This document shows, in pieces, positions 1 through 7,473 of a stretch of 12,624 bases of DNA. The stretch lies in NCBI GenBank assembly GCA_002420005.1, contig DIHE01000082.1, positions 1-12,624 on the forward strand, given 5' to 3'. Numbering within the stretch: position 1 is the first letter of the stretch; each line of letters begins with the position of its first letter. A model generated the notes under the pieces. That model saw nothing but the letters and a program-made list of their open reading frames with translations, did no database searches and was not told where the DNA came from. Source of the DNA: Holophagales bacterium UBA5704 (GTDB lineage Bacteria > Acidobacteriota > Thermoanaerobaculia > Multivoradales > UBA5704). The translations under genes were made by a program, and so were the position numbers.

Positions 1-897
1 GCCCTCCCCGACGCCCTCGATCGCGCGCTCCCCTTCCGCCGTACCGCCTACGTGCTCGAACGGGGACCGGACGCCGGGCGGCGCCTTCACTTGATCGACC
101 ACGGTGACCCGGCGGCGCGGCCGGTTCTGCTGGTGCATGGCAACCCGACCTGGTGCTACCTCTGGCGCAAGGTGATTCCGCTCCTGCCCGCCTTCCGGTG
201 CGTCGCTCCGGACCTCCTGGGGCTGGGCTTCTCCTCCCGCCTGCCGCGGCTCGACGATCATCAGGTGGACCGGCACGGCGCGGCGATCGCGGAGCTGGTG
301 GAGAGCCTCGATCTGCGCGGGTTGATCCTGGCCGGGCAGGACTGGGGCGGCCCGATCGCGGCACAGGTGGGGCTGCGGCTGCCGGAGCGCGTGGCCGGGC
401 TCGTTCTCGCCAACACCGCCGTTTCGGTCCCGGCCCTGCCGCGGGGCACCTGGTTCCATCGCTTCGCCCGGCTGCCGCTGGTGAGCGATCTCGTCTTCCG
501 CGGCTTCGGCTTCCCGCAGAACGTGCTCCACCGCATCCAGGGGGACAGAAGCTCGATCCGCGGCGAGGTGGCCCGCGCCTACCGCGAGCCTCTGCGCACC
601 TGGGCCGACCGCGTGGCGCCGCTCGCCCTGGCGCGCATGGTGCCCGACGGCCCCGGACACCGCAGCATGGAAGCCCTCCTCGCCGGTGGCGCCTGGGCGA
701 CGTCCTTTCCAGGACCGGTCGCCCTGGTCTGGGGCGCGCGCGATCCGATCCTCGGCAAAGCCCTGCGGCGCCATGAGCGCGCCTTCCCAGAGGCCCCGGT
801 CACCCGCACCGAGGCCGGTCACTTTCTGCAGGAAGAAGTCCCCGAGGCCCTGGCCACCGCGATCGAGGACGTGGCACGGCGGGTGGCCAGGGGGTGA
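1..897 (+). CDS. Haloalkane-dehalogenase-like alpha/beta hydrolase (5' partial)
   Basis: Alpha/beta-hydrolase of the haloalkane dehalogenase/epoxide hydrolase group; such enzymes are usually soluble and cleave carbon-halogen or epoxide bonds through an Asp nucleophile. Residues are numbered from the GTG at 52. Visible motifs are the oxyanion motif HGNPTW at 29-34, the nucleophile elbow GQDWGG with Asp97 and the halide-type Trp98, an acid Asp231 in WGARDP, and His257 in AGHFLQEE. The acid sits after the late strand, as in the DhlA-like (HLD-I) layout. The cap region (about 120-210) has the AYREP...ARMVP pattern seen in dehalogenases. The frame is open to base 1 and the upstream residues (LPFRRTAYVLERG) fit the usual N-terminus, so GTG 52 is probably internal and the start lies outside the window. 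The gene converges on the PLP enzyme with only 24 bases between stops. Substrate is not determinable; family assignment is firm, dehalogenase activity is inference. Confidence 0.85.
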   Translation, partial: ALPDALDRALPFRRTAYVLERGPDAGRRLHLIDHGDPAARPVLLVHGNPTWCYLWRKVIPLLPAFRCVAPDLLGLGFSSRLPRLDDHQVDRHGAAIAELVESLDLRGLILAGQDWGGPIAAQVGLRLPERVAGLVLANTAVSVPALPRGTWFHRFARLPLVSDLVFRGFGFPQNVLHRIQGDRSSIRGEVARAYREPLRTWADRVAPLALARMVPDGPGHRSMEALLAGGAWATSFPGPVALVWGARDPILGKALRRHERAFPEAPVTRTEAGHFLQEEVPEALATAIEDVARRVARG

Positions 898-921
898 AAC
901 CCCTTGTTGCGACCCACTGCC

Positions 922-2064
922 TCACCCCCGCAGCGCCCGGTCGAGATCCTCCAGGATGTCGTCCACGGCTTCGATCCCCACCGAGAAGCGCACCAGGCTG
1001 TCGCTCAGCCCGGCTTTCTTCCGCTCTTCCGCGTTGAGGCCGGAGTGGCTGGAGAGCGCCGGGCGGGTGATCAGGCTCTCGACGCCGCCCAGGCTGACGG
1101 TCTTGCGGGGGATGTGCGTCCTCTCGATGAGCCGCGCCGCCGCTTCGTCACCTCCGTCCAGCTCGAAGCTCACCACGCCGCCGAAGCCGTCGAACAGCTC
1201 GCGCGCCCGCTCGTGCCGGGGATGGCTCGGCAGCCCGGGGTAGTTGACCCGGGCCACGCCCGGCGCCGTCGCGAGATAGCCGGCGATCCGCAGCGCGCTC
1301 TCGTTCTGGTGGCGCACCCGCAGGGCGAGCGTCTTCATCCCCCGGTGCAGCAGGAAACAGGCGTGCGGATCGAGCGAGCCGCCGAGGTGGTTGACCTTGT
1401 GGCGCACCTGCTCCACCAGGTCCGCGCGGCCGATCACCGCGCCGGCCACGATGTCCGAATGGCCGTTCAGATATTTGGTGCAGCTGTGCAAGGAGAGGTC
1501 GTAGCCGTGCTCGGCGGGCCGGAAGTTGACCGGCGTGGCGAAGGTGTTGTCGATCAGCGAGACCAGACCGTGCTCACGGGCGAAGGCCGCGACGGCTTGC
1601 AGGTCCACGACTTCCAGGAGCGGATTGGTCATCGTCTCGACGTAGATCGCCCGGGTGTTCGCGCGCAGATGCACCGCCCACGTCTCCGGCTTGTCCGCGT
1701 CGATGAAGGTGCAGGTGATGCCGTACCCGGCCAGGTCCTGGGTGATGACGTCGTGGGTGCCGCCATAGAGCGAGGCATGGGCCAGGAGGTGGTCCCCGGC
1801 GGCGAGGACGGTGAGCAGGCTGGTGGTGATCGCCGCCATGCCGCTCGCCGTGGCCAGCGCCGCTTCGGCGTTCTCCAGGATCGCCAGCTTGGCGTGGAGC
1901 ACCGTGTGATTGGGCGTGTTGTTGAGCCGGATGTACTGGATGTCGTGGTAGTTGGTGGCTCCGCCCTCATAGAGGGTGGACTGGAACACCGGCATCGCCA
2001 CCGACCCGGCGATGCGGGGCTCCGGCTCACCGGCGTGAATCAGCTTCGTATCGATCCTGGCCAT
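922..2064 (-). CDS. Cys/Met metabolism PLP-dependent enzyme (cystathionine beta-lyase / gamma-synthase family)
   Basis: PLP-dependent trans-sulfuration enzyme of about 380 residues, the usual full length for cystathionine gamma-synthase, cystathionine beta- or gamma-lyase, and O-acyl-homoserine sulfhydrylase. These cytosolic tetramers process cysteine, homocysteine and cystathionine. Seen directly: SGMAAI around 74-79, the PLP-stacking Tyr100 in LYGGTH, Asp172 in IDNTFATP, the Schiff-base Lys197 in SCTKYLNGHSD, and the C-terminal SLGGVESLITRP motif. The cofactor-phosphate region reads YIRLNNTPNH instead of the more common YxRxxNPT, which fits a lyase-like subgroup. Start is the ATG at 2064: the protein begins MARIDTKLIHAG, typical of the family, and the long open frame upstream is antisense to other genes. 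There is no Shine-Dalgarno motif; a TACAAT -10 element lies 8 bases upstream, suggesting leaderless translation. The exact reaction cannot be chosen from sequence alone. Confidence 0.93.
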   Translation of the reverse strand: MARIDTKLIHAGEPEPRIAGSVAMPVFQSTLYEGGATNYHDIQYIRLNNTPNHTVLHAKLAILENAEAALATASGMAAITTSLLTVLAAGDHLLAHASLYGGTHDVITQDLAGYGITCTFIDADKPETWAVHLRANTRAIYVETMTNPLLEVVDLQAVAAFAREHGLVSLIDNTFATPVNFRPAEHGYDLSLHSCTKYLNGHSDIVAGAVIGRADLVEQVRHKVNHLGGSLDPHACFLLHRGMKTLALRVRHQNESALRIAGYLATAPGVARVNYPGLPSHPRHERARELFDGFGGVVSFELDGGDEAAARLIERTHIPRKTVSLGGVESLITRPALSSHSGLNAEERKKAGLSDSLVRFSVGIEAVDDILEDLDRALRG

Positions 2065-2072
2065 GGAGGGGA

Positions 2073-2078
2073 ATTGTA
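2073..2078 (-). promoter_or_regulatory. Candidate -10 element (TACAAT) for the PLP enzyme, leaderless spacing
   Basis: On the minus strand TACAAT ends 8 bases before the ATG at 2064, so the predicted transcript would start at or within a few bases of the start codon. No Shine-Dalgarno sequence is present; the minus strand just before the ATG reads AATTCCCCTCC. No strong -35 is visible. Leaderless mRNA is inferred from spacing only. Confidence 0.45.
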
Positions 2079-2094
2079 GCGGCATCCACCGCCC

Positions 2095-2100
2095 TATACT
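2095..2100 (+). promoter_or_regulatory. Candidate -10 element (TATACT) facing right, leaderless spacing
   Basis: TATACT is followed by 8 bases and then ATG at 2109, the same spacing as the opposing TACAAT on the other strand. Only 16 bases separate the two -10 elements, so the -35 region of each promoter overlaps the other's core and the two could not easily be occupied together. A weak TTGTAG lies 15 bases upstream. The likely target is the pair of membrane genes that follows. Confidence 0.45.
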
Positions 2101-2108
2101 TCGCCGGC

Positions 2109-2211
2109 ATGGCGACGACGACCTCCACGCCTCGAGAACACCACCGCGGGAAGCATCAACGAGATCTACGTGACCACCTCGATCCCGCCCACCGGCCCGC
2201 CGTTGCGATGA
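2109..2211 (+). pseudogene. Possible frame-switched short ORF or leader peptide
   Basis: No database family recognised. From ATG 2109 the first codons (GCG ACG ACG ACC TCC ACG) have the G/C-rich third positions expected of a gene here. From about 2131 the codon bias moves to the +1 frame, where nearly every codon ends in G or C (24 of 26) up to TGA at 2209-2211. That stop overlaps the ATG at 2208 as ATGA. In the ATG frame the same stretch is His/Arg-rich with poor third-position bias. One missing or extra base near 2129-2133 would join the two parts into a peptide of about 33 residues, starting MATTTST and ending SIPPTGPPLR. It could be a real leaderless small protein broken by one indel, a sequencing error, or chance. 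Confidence is low. Confidence 0.3.
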
Positions 2212-2672
2212 GACCCGCTCCTCGTCCGCCCTCCGCGGCCTTCGCCCTCGTCCTGTTCGGCCTGCTCCTCGCCGTGTCGCTCGCCTGGTCGGCCGGGCGC
2301 GCGGCGCGGCGGATCGGCCAGGCCTGGGTCCATGCCGGCGAGTCGCGGCTGGAGGAACGTTCACGGCATTTCGGCCCCGCCTACGCCCTGGCGATCGAGG
2401 AGATCCGGCGGACCATCCCGCCCGACGGGGTGTATGCCCTGGTCGATGCCGACGCGGACGAGAAAGGCGGCGTGCTCTGGGTGCGCTTCGACCTGGCGCC
2501 GCGGCGGGCCACCTATCTCGGGTTTCTCCACGATCTGAACCGCCCGCGCACCGTCCGCCAACGGCTGGTGCGCGACGCGCGCTGGGTGATCGTCGCCTCG
2601 GCCGAGCGCCCGCCGGTCCTGTATGAGCGCCAGGCGTTTCTCGCCGAGCTGCACGCCGGGAGGGTGCGGTGA
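2208..2672 (+). CDS. Small membrane-anchored hypothetical protein, partner of the GT-C-like protein
   Basis: No function recognised. The protein has 154 residues. One hydrophobic segment (about 11-28, AFALVLFGLLLAVSLAW) is followed by basic residues, so it looks like a signal anchor. The rest is a soluble domain with the motif WVRFDLAPRRATYLG, reminiscent of the short Y-x-L-x-PRR motif in soluble tails of some membrane glycosyltransferases; this likeness is weak. The in-frame upstream ATG at 2109 would add 33 His/Arg-rich residues with poor codon bias, so ATG 2208 is preferred. There is no clear Shine-Dalgarno; translation may be coupled to a frame ending at 2211. The stop overlaps the GTG start of the next gene by three bases, so the two proteins are probably made together and may act together at the membrane. 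Confidence 0.6.
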   Translation: MRPAPRPPSAAFALVLFGLLLAVSLAWSAGRAARRIGQAWVHAGESRLEERSRHFGPAYALAIEEIRRTIPPDGVYALVDADADEKGGVLWVRFDLAPRRATYLGFLHDLNRPRTVRQRLVRDARWVIVASAERPPVLYERQAFLAELHAGRVR

Positions 2673-4060
2673 ACGGCCTCCTCCCCAGCCTGGGCGCAGT
2701 GGCTCTGTTCCTCGCCGCCGGGCTCGGTCTCGCCGAGCTGGTGCCCTCCATCCGCCGGCTCCCGTGGCTGTGCCGGCTCGGTTGGGCCTATCTGCTCGGG
2801 CTCGCCGGTCTCGCCGGGACGCTCTACGCCCTGTCGCATGTCTGCGGTGTGCCGCTGCGCCGTCCGGCGATCCTGGCGACCACCGCGGCTCTGATCGCGC
2901 TGGGACTCTTCGCTCGCTGGTGGCACGGCCGGCGCCCGGCCGTGCCACGCCGCCCTCTCTCCGGCTGGATCGAGATCGGCGGGACGGCCCTGCTCGCGTT
3001 CATCGGCCTGGGCCTGTTCGCCGACGCGGTCACCGACCCGGTGACCGGCTGGGATGCGCGGATGACCTGGGGGGTGCAGGCGCTCTGGGTGCAGGACGCG
3101 GGGACGGTCGACGCTCCGGTCCTGCAGCGGCGCAATCTCTACGTCAACCACCCGCGCTATCCGCTGCTCCTGCCGGTGGCCCAGGTCGCGGTTCTGGAGG
3201 CGTTCGACGTGCCGCCGGATCTCCACGCCTGGCGGACGCTGTACACCACCTGCTTCGCGGCGTTCCTGGCGATCCTCTGGGAGGCGGGCCGGCGGTGGGC
3301 CGGGCGGCGGCCGGCGCTCTGCGCCGCGCTCGCCGCCGCAGGGGTTCCGGCTCTGACGTTCTTCGAAGACAGCGGCGCGGCGAGCGGCTACAGCGACCTC
3401 CCGTTGGGCTGCTTCTACGGCGCCGGGCTGCTGCTCCTGCTCACCGGCCGCCGCCGCATCGGCGACGCCCTCGGCGCCGGCCTGCTCCTCGCCGGCGCCG
3501 CGCTGACCAAGAACGAGGGCGCTCTGCTCGCCGTCGGCGCCCTCGGCCTCGCCGCCGCCCTGGCCTTCGCGCTTCGGCGGCGCCGGCGCCTGCTCCTTCG
3601 GGTTGCCGCGGCGGCGCTGCCGGTGGTCCTCGCGCTGCTGCTGCTCGCCTCCTGGCGCGCCGGGATTCCCAACCGTCAGGACGAGCGCTATGACCTCCTC
3701 GTGGCCACGGAAGCGGCCTGGTCCGGCGCGATCACCCGCATCCCCCACCTCGCCGCGCTGGCCGTGCAGCAGATGATCCGGTTCGACCACTGGACGTTGT
3801 TCTGGATCGCCGTCCCGGTGGTCTTCGGCGTCGGACGCCACGGATGGCGCGGGCGGCGGGCGCCCCTCGCCCTGGCGCTCGCCGCGGCAGCCCTGGCCCC
3901 ACCGGGGATCGGCTGGGGAGCCTACTTGATCCACCCTCACCCGGACACGCTGGTCCCGGTGACCTGGACGCGGTTTCTGATCCAGGGCTCGCTGCCTCTC
4001 TTCGTGCTGCTGGCTCTGGCGTTGCGCGGGGTGTTGGGGAGAGAGAGCCAGGGACCCTGA
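2669..4060 (+). CDS. Polytopic membrane protein, GT-C-like (PMT/ArnT-type) glycosyltransferase candidate
   Basis: Integral membrane protein of 463 residues with about 10 or more hydrophobic segments. Such GT-C enzymes transfer sugars from polyprenyl-phosphate donors on the outer face of the inner membrane. Supporting features are an early extracytoplasmic loop carrying acidic residues (D123 and D129 in TDPVTGWDARMTW), HPRYPLLLPVAQ after it, a GYSDLPLG motif, and TKNEG at 280-284, a motif typical of these families (TKxEG). The start is GTG 2669, overlapping the TGA of the upstream gene as GTGA; an upstream AGGG is weak. The C-terminus is short and lacks a large soluble domain; the small upstream protein may supply that part (inference). 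Membrane topology is clear, the glycosyltransferase role is probable, and the acceptor is unknown. Confidence 0.72.
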   Translation: MNGLLPSLGAVALFLAAGLGLAELVPSIRRLPWLCRLGWAYLLGLAGLAGTLYALSHVCGVPLRRPAILATTAALIALGLFARWWHGRRPAVPRRPLSGWIEIGGTALLAFIGLGLFADAVTDPVTGWDARMTWGVQALWVQDAGTVDAPVLQRRNLYVNHPRYPLLLPVAQVAVLEAFDVPPDLHAWRTLYTTCFAAFLAILWEAGRRWAGRRPALCAALAAAGVPALTFFEDSGAASGYSDLPLGCFYGAGLLLLLTGRRRIGDALGAGLLLAGAALTKNEGALLAVGALGLAAALAFALRRRRRLLLRVAAAALPVVLALLLLASWRAGIPNRQDERYDLLVATEAAWSGAITRIPHLAALAVQQMIRFDHWTLFWIAVPVVFGVGRHGWRGRRAPLALALAAAALAPPGIGWGAYLIHPHPDTLVPVTWTRFLIQGSLPLFVLLALALRGVLGRESQGP

Positions 4061-4106
4061 GGACACCAAGGACGACAAGAACGAAAGCAACGACCTTGGT
4101 GTCCTC
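4059..4106 (+). terminator. Perfect 13-bp inverted repeat after the GT-C gene, terminator-like or dispersed repeat
   Basis: GAGGACACCAAGG at 4059-4071 is the exact reverse complement of CCTTGGTGTCCTC at 4094-4106, with a 22-base A-rich loop. It begins inside the TGA stop of the membrane gene. It could end transcription, but the loop is long and there is no T-tract. The GGACACCAAGGAC wording also resembles intergenic repeats dispersed in some GC-rich genomes, so it may be a mobile or structural repeat. Confidence 0.45.
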
Positions 4107-4120
4107 TGCGTCCTTTCCGA

Positions 4121-4126
4121 TAAACT
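4121..4126 (+). promoter_or_regulatory. Weak candidate -10 (TAAACT) upstream of the kinase
   Basis: TAAACT is the only TAnnnT element in the last part of the short gap before the kinase. It ends 17 bases before GTG 4144 and 23 before ATG 4150. No matching -35 was seen and there is no Shine-Dalgarno sequence before either start codon. Low confidence. Confidence 0.25.
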
Positions 4127-4149
4127 GACCCCAAGACTCAACTGTGACC

Positions 4150-7100
4150 ATGGATGCCGCCACCGAAGGCCGCTTGCTGCGGCTCGCCATCGCCAAGCAG
4201 CTCTTCACCTGGGAGGACCTGGACCGGGCCGCGGAAGCGGTCCCCGAGGGAGAGGAAACCGGCGTACGGCCCTGGCTGCAGCTGGTCCTCGACGCCGGGC
4301 TTCTCACTCCGGCCCAGGTGGAGAGCTTGCAGGCCGAGCTCACCCCCGACAGCCCACCGGGGGGAGGCGCCGGGTTCTCTCCCGAGCACCGGTTCCTCGC
4401 CGGCTGGCCGCGCTACCGGGTCGAGCGCCTGCTCGGCTCCGGTGGCATGGGGACCGTCTTTCTCGCCTTCGATCCCTCGCTCGATCGCCGCGTCGCCTTG
4501 AAGCTCCTGCATCGCAACGCGCCGGAGCAGACCGCCCGCTTTCTGCGCGAGGCGCGCGCCCAGGCGCGCGTCGAGCACCCCAACATCTGCCAGGTCCACG
4601 AGGTCGGCGAGGTCGAAGGGCGCCCCTACATCGCCATGCAGCACATCGAGGGCAAGAGCCTGGCCGAGCTGCGCGGAGAGCTCACCCCCGAGGCCACCGT
4701 CCGCCTCGTCCGCGAAGTGGCCCAGGCCATCCACGCCGCCCACAAGACCGGCCTCATCCACCGCGACCTGAAACCGGCCAACATCCTGGTGGCCGGCGGC
4801 GACGACGGCGACCTCCAGCCCTACGTGGTCGACTTCGGCCTGGCGCGCGACCAGGGCGACACCGCGGTCAGCGCTTCCGGCGTGATCAGCGGCACCCCGT
4901 CGTACCTGTCACCGGAGCAGGCCCAAGGCACCCTGCTCGACCGGCGCAGCGACGTCTACAGCCTCGGCGTGATCCTCTACGAGATGCTGGCCGGCGAGCC
5001 GCCGTTCCAGGGGGGCAACCCGGTCCACGTCGTGGTCCGTGTCCTGCAGGAGGACGCCGTCCCGCTGCGCAAGGTCGTGCCGTCGATCCCGCGCGACCTG
5101 GAGACGATCGTCACCAAGTGCCTGGAGAAAGACCCGGCGCGGCGCTACGACTCGGCGCGCGCGCTGGCGGACGATCTCGGCCGCTGGCTGGAAGGTGAGC
5201 CGATCGCCGCACGCCCGGCCGGCTGGCTCTACCGCGCCGGCAAACGCCTGCGCAAGCACCGGCTGCTGGCCACCGTCTCGGCGGTGTCCTGTCTCGCGCT
5301 GCTGTTCGCCGGCGCCCTGGTCGTGTGGACCCGCTGGGAGGCCCGCGAGCGTGCCGCCCTGGCCCAGCGCTTCGGCCAGCGGGTCGAAGAGATGCTCTCG
5401 CACATGCGGTACGCGGCCTTCCTGCCGCGGCACGACATGCGGCCGGCCAAAGAGGAGCTGCGCCGCGAGCTCGACGAGATCCATCGCGAGATGCTGCAGC
5501 TCGGCCCGCTCGCCGAAGGCCCGGGGCACTCCGCCCTCGGTCAGGGCTTCCTCGCCCTGGGCCGCTACGAAGTGGCCCAGGGCCATCTCGAACGTGCATG
5601 GAAGGCCGGCGAGCAGCAACCCGAGGAGGCGGCGGCGCTCGCCCGCACCCTCGAAGCGCTGCGCGAGAAGGCCCTCCTCGAAGCCTCCCGCAACCGCGCC
5701 CCGGAAGCGCGCGAGGCTCTGGAGGAAGAGCTCGACGCGACCTTCCGCCAACCGGCGCTCGCCTACCTGCGGCAGGCTCTGCGGCACGAGGCACATCCGG
5801 AGCCCTACCTGGAGGCCCTCCTCGCCTTCTATGAGAAGCGCTACGACGACGCCGTCGCCCAGGCGCGCGAGTCCCTTCGCCAGACTCCTTGGTTCTACGA
5901 GGCCGGCCAGCTCGAAGCGGAGGTCTGGAAAGAGCGGGCCGAAAAAGCGGACCTGCAGGGAGACGGCGAGCAGAGCCTCGCCTTCTGGAACCGGGCGGGC
6001 GAGGTCCACCGGCGCCTGCTCGCGGCGGTCCCGAGCGACCTCGCGCTCAATGCCGGCGCGTGCCTGCGCCAGGTGCGCCAGCTCTCCTTGATCCGCGGCA
6101 CCCACGGCGATACCGGCCCCGCCGAGGAGGACACCTTGCGCGCCTGCAACCGCGCCCTGGAGATCGATCCGGAGCGCAGCGATCTGCTGTTCTCCAAAGC
6201 CACGGCCTGGTGGGTGCGGGGCGACCGCGAAAGCCGGCGCGGCGTCGACCCGCTCCCCTCTCTGGAAACCTCGATCCGGCTGTCGCGGCGTGCGCTCGCG
6301 CTCGATGGCACCCAAGCCGGCGCCTGGAAGACGCTCGCCATCGCCTGGCGCCTGCGCGGCCAGTGGGAGGTCGGCCGCGGCGTCGATCCCGCCCCGGCCC
6401 TGCAACGGTCCCTGGAGGCCTCCCGGCGCGCCGTCGAGCTGCAGCCCGACGTCGCAGACCACCACGCCGAGCTCGGCCTGGCGTACAGCGTGCTGGCGAA
6501 CGACCACGGCCGGCGCGGCCTCGATCCCCGGCCCACCTTGCAGAAAGCCGTGGCGAGCTACCGGCGCGCGCTGGAGATCAACCCTCGACGCCTGCCCGCC
6601 CGCATCAACCTGGGAACCACCTGGAACTGGATCGCCGAAGCGCGCATCGCCCGCGGCGAGGATCCCTCCGAGGCCCTGGCCCGGGCCACCGAGGCGTTCG
6701 ACCTGGCGGCGCGCCAACGGCCGAACCTGGTCTCGATCCACAACAACCTGGGTAACACCTGGCTGACCCTCGCCGAGTACCAGATCGCCCGCGGCGTCGA
6801 TGCCGGCCCTGCGCTCGACCGCGCCACCGCGAGCTACCGCCGGACGCTCGAGCTGCAGCCCGACTACACCTACGGTGCCTACAACCTCGCCGTCACCGCC
6901 AAAGACCGCGCGCTCGCCCTCTTCCTCGCCGGCCGGGACCCTGCGCCGGCCCTGGCCGCGGCCCAGGCGCATGTGGACGCGGCGCTCCAGGTCAACCCGA
7001 CGGATGCCGACAACTTCCTGGAGCGTGGACGCCTGGAGGTGCTCGCCGCCCGCCAGGCCCTGCGCCGGAGGAAGAACGCCGCAGCGGACCTCGACCGGGC

Positions 7101-7473
7101 GGACGCGGCGCTCGACCGGGCCGAGGCGCTCAACCCCGGCGCCCCGGAGATCTTCCAGGCCCAGGCCGAGTCCGCGCTGTACCGGGCGGAACATGCGCTC
7201 GCCACGAGAAGCCGGCCGGAACCCGCCATCCGGCGCGGCCTGGACCGCCTGGCCCGGGCGTTGGCCATCCGTCCCGAGGACGCCCGGGCCTTCGCCCTTC
7301 AGGGAGCGCTCTGGGAGCTCACCGCCCGTGCCACCACCGCCCCCGCCGAGCGCGCCGCCGCCCGCGCCCGGGCCGTGGAGCTCCTCACCGCGGCACTCCG
7401 CGCCAACCCGCTGTTGCAGCGCGAGGTCGATCCCGTCCTGCAGCGGGCCGGCGGTCTCAACTCGCCGGGTTGA
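4150..7473 (+). CDS. Membrane Ser/Thr protein kinase with long 46-residue TPR-like repeat tail
   Basis: Hanks-type Ser/Thr kinase of 1107 residues that would phosphorylate cytoplasmic targets. Numbered from ATG 4150, a small N-terminal helical domain (about 1-65) precedes the kinase domain (about 88-350). The domain has the glycine loop GSGGMG near 96-101, catalytic Lys118 in VALK, Glu134, HRDLKPAN at 204-211 with Asp206, DFG from Asp228, and SPEQ near 254. All essential residues are present. One membrane segment (about 371-393) follows, so roughly 700 C-terminal residues should be extracytoplasmic. These contain a helical linker and then eight TPR-like repeats of exactly 46 residues (697-1064). 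GTG 4144 is an alternative start two codons upstream; neither has a Shine-Dalgarno. The gene stands alone and its stop overlaps the convergent HAMP gene by 17 bases. Role is likely envelope sensing; ligand and substrates are unknown. Confidence 0.93.
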   Translation: MDAATEGRLLRLAIAKQLFTWEDLDRAAEAVPEGEETGVRPWLQLVLDAGLLTPAQVESLQAELTPDSPPGGGAGFSPEHRFLAGWPRYRVERLLGSGGMGTVFLAFDPSLDRRVALKLLHRNAPEQTARFLREARAQARVEHPNICQVHEVGEVEGRPYIAMQHIEGKSLAELRGELTPEATVRLVREVAQAIHAAHKTGLIHRDLKPANILVAGGDDGDLQPYVVDFGLARDQGDTAVSASGVISGTPSYLSPEQAQGTLLDRRSDVYSLGVILYEMLAGEPPFQGGNPVHVVVRVLQEDAVPLRKVVPSIPRDLETIVTKCLEKDPARRYDSARALADDLGRWLEGEPIAARPAGWLYRAGKRLRKHRLLATVSAVSCLALLFAGALVVWTRWEARERAALAQRFGQRVEEMLSHMRYAAFLPRHDMRPAKEELRRELDEIHREMLQLGPLAEGPGHSALGQGFLALGRYEVAQGHLERAWKAGEQQPEEAAALARTLEALREKALLEASRNRAPEAREALEEELDATFRQPALAYLRQALRHEAHPEPYLEALLAFYEKRYDDAVAQARESLRQTPWFYEAGQLEAEVWKERAEKADLQGDGEQSLAFWNRAGEVHRRLLAAVPSDLALNAGACLRQVRQLSLIRGTHGDTGPAEEDTLRACNRALEIDPERSDLLFSKATAWWVRGDRESRRGVDPLPSLETSIRLSRRALALDGTQAGAWKTLAIAWRLRGQWEVGRGVDPAPALQRSLEASRRAVELQPDVADHHAELGLAYSVLANDHGRRGLDPRPTLQKAVASYRRALEINPRRLPARINLGTTWNWIAEARIARGEDPSEALARATEAFDLAARQRPNLVSIHNNLGNTWLTLAEYQIARGVDAGPALDRATASYRRTLELQPDYTYGAYNLAVTAKDRALALFLAGRDPAPALAAAQAHVDAALQVNPTDADNFLERGRLEVLAARQALRRRKNAAADLDRADAALDRAEALNPGAPEIFQAQAESALYRAEHALATRSRPEPAIRRGLDRLARALAIRPEDARAFALQGALWELTARATTAPAERAAARARAVELLTAALRANPLLQREVDPVLQRAGGLNSPG
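6238..7341 (+). repeat. Eight tandem 138-bp (46-residue) TPR-like repeats inside the kinase
   Basis: Starting at Arg (base 6238), the protein divides into eight units of exactly 46 residues with no insertions. Early units start RG[VLE]DP, then a P/A-rich aL step, A..SYRRALEL.P, and a helix with NLG..W..LAE. Unit starts are at 6238, 6376, 6514, 6652, 6790, 6928, 7066 and 7204. The last three units keep the length but lose the RGxDP start. A ninth, 48-residue unit lies just upstream. Ordinary TPRs are 34 residues, so each unit may be a TPR pair of helices plus a fixed 12-residue loop or helix extension. Confidence 0.8.

Noticed and set aside
904..2079. 391-residue plus-strand open frame over the PLP enzyme
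   Set aside because: It has no family motif, while the opposite strand has all catalytic residues of a known enzyme.
2065..2751. 229-residue N-terminal extension of the PLP enzyme on the minus strand
   Set aside because: It is Arg/Pro/Gly-rich low-complexity sequence antisense to the membrane genes; the family N-terminus begins at the ATG at 2064 next to a -10 element.
2513..4141. 542-residue minus-strand open frame
   Set aside because: Composition is Gln/Arg/Glu/Gly-rich shadow sequence opposite a clear multi-helix membrane protein.
4072..4149. Possible small RNA or riboswitch before the kinase
   Set aside because: Apart from the inverted repeat no conserved structured motif was recognised and the gap is short.
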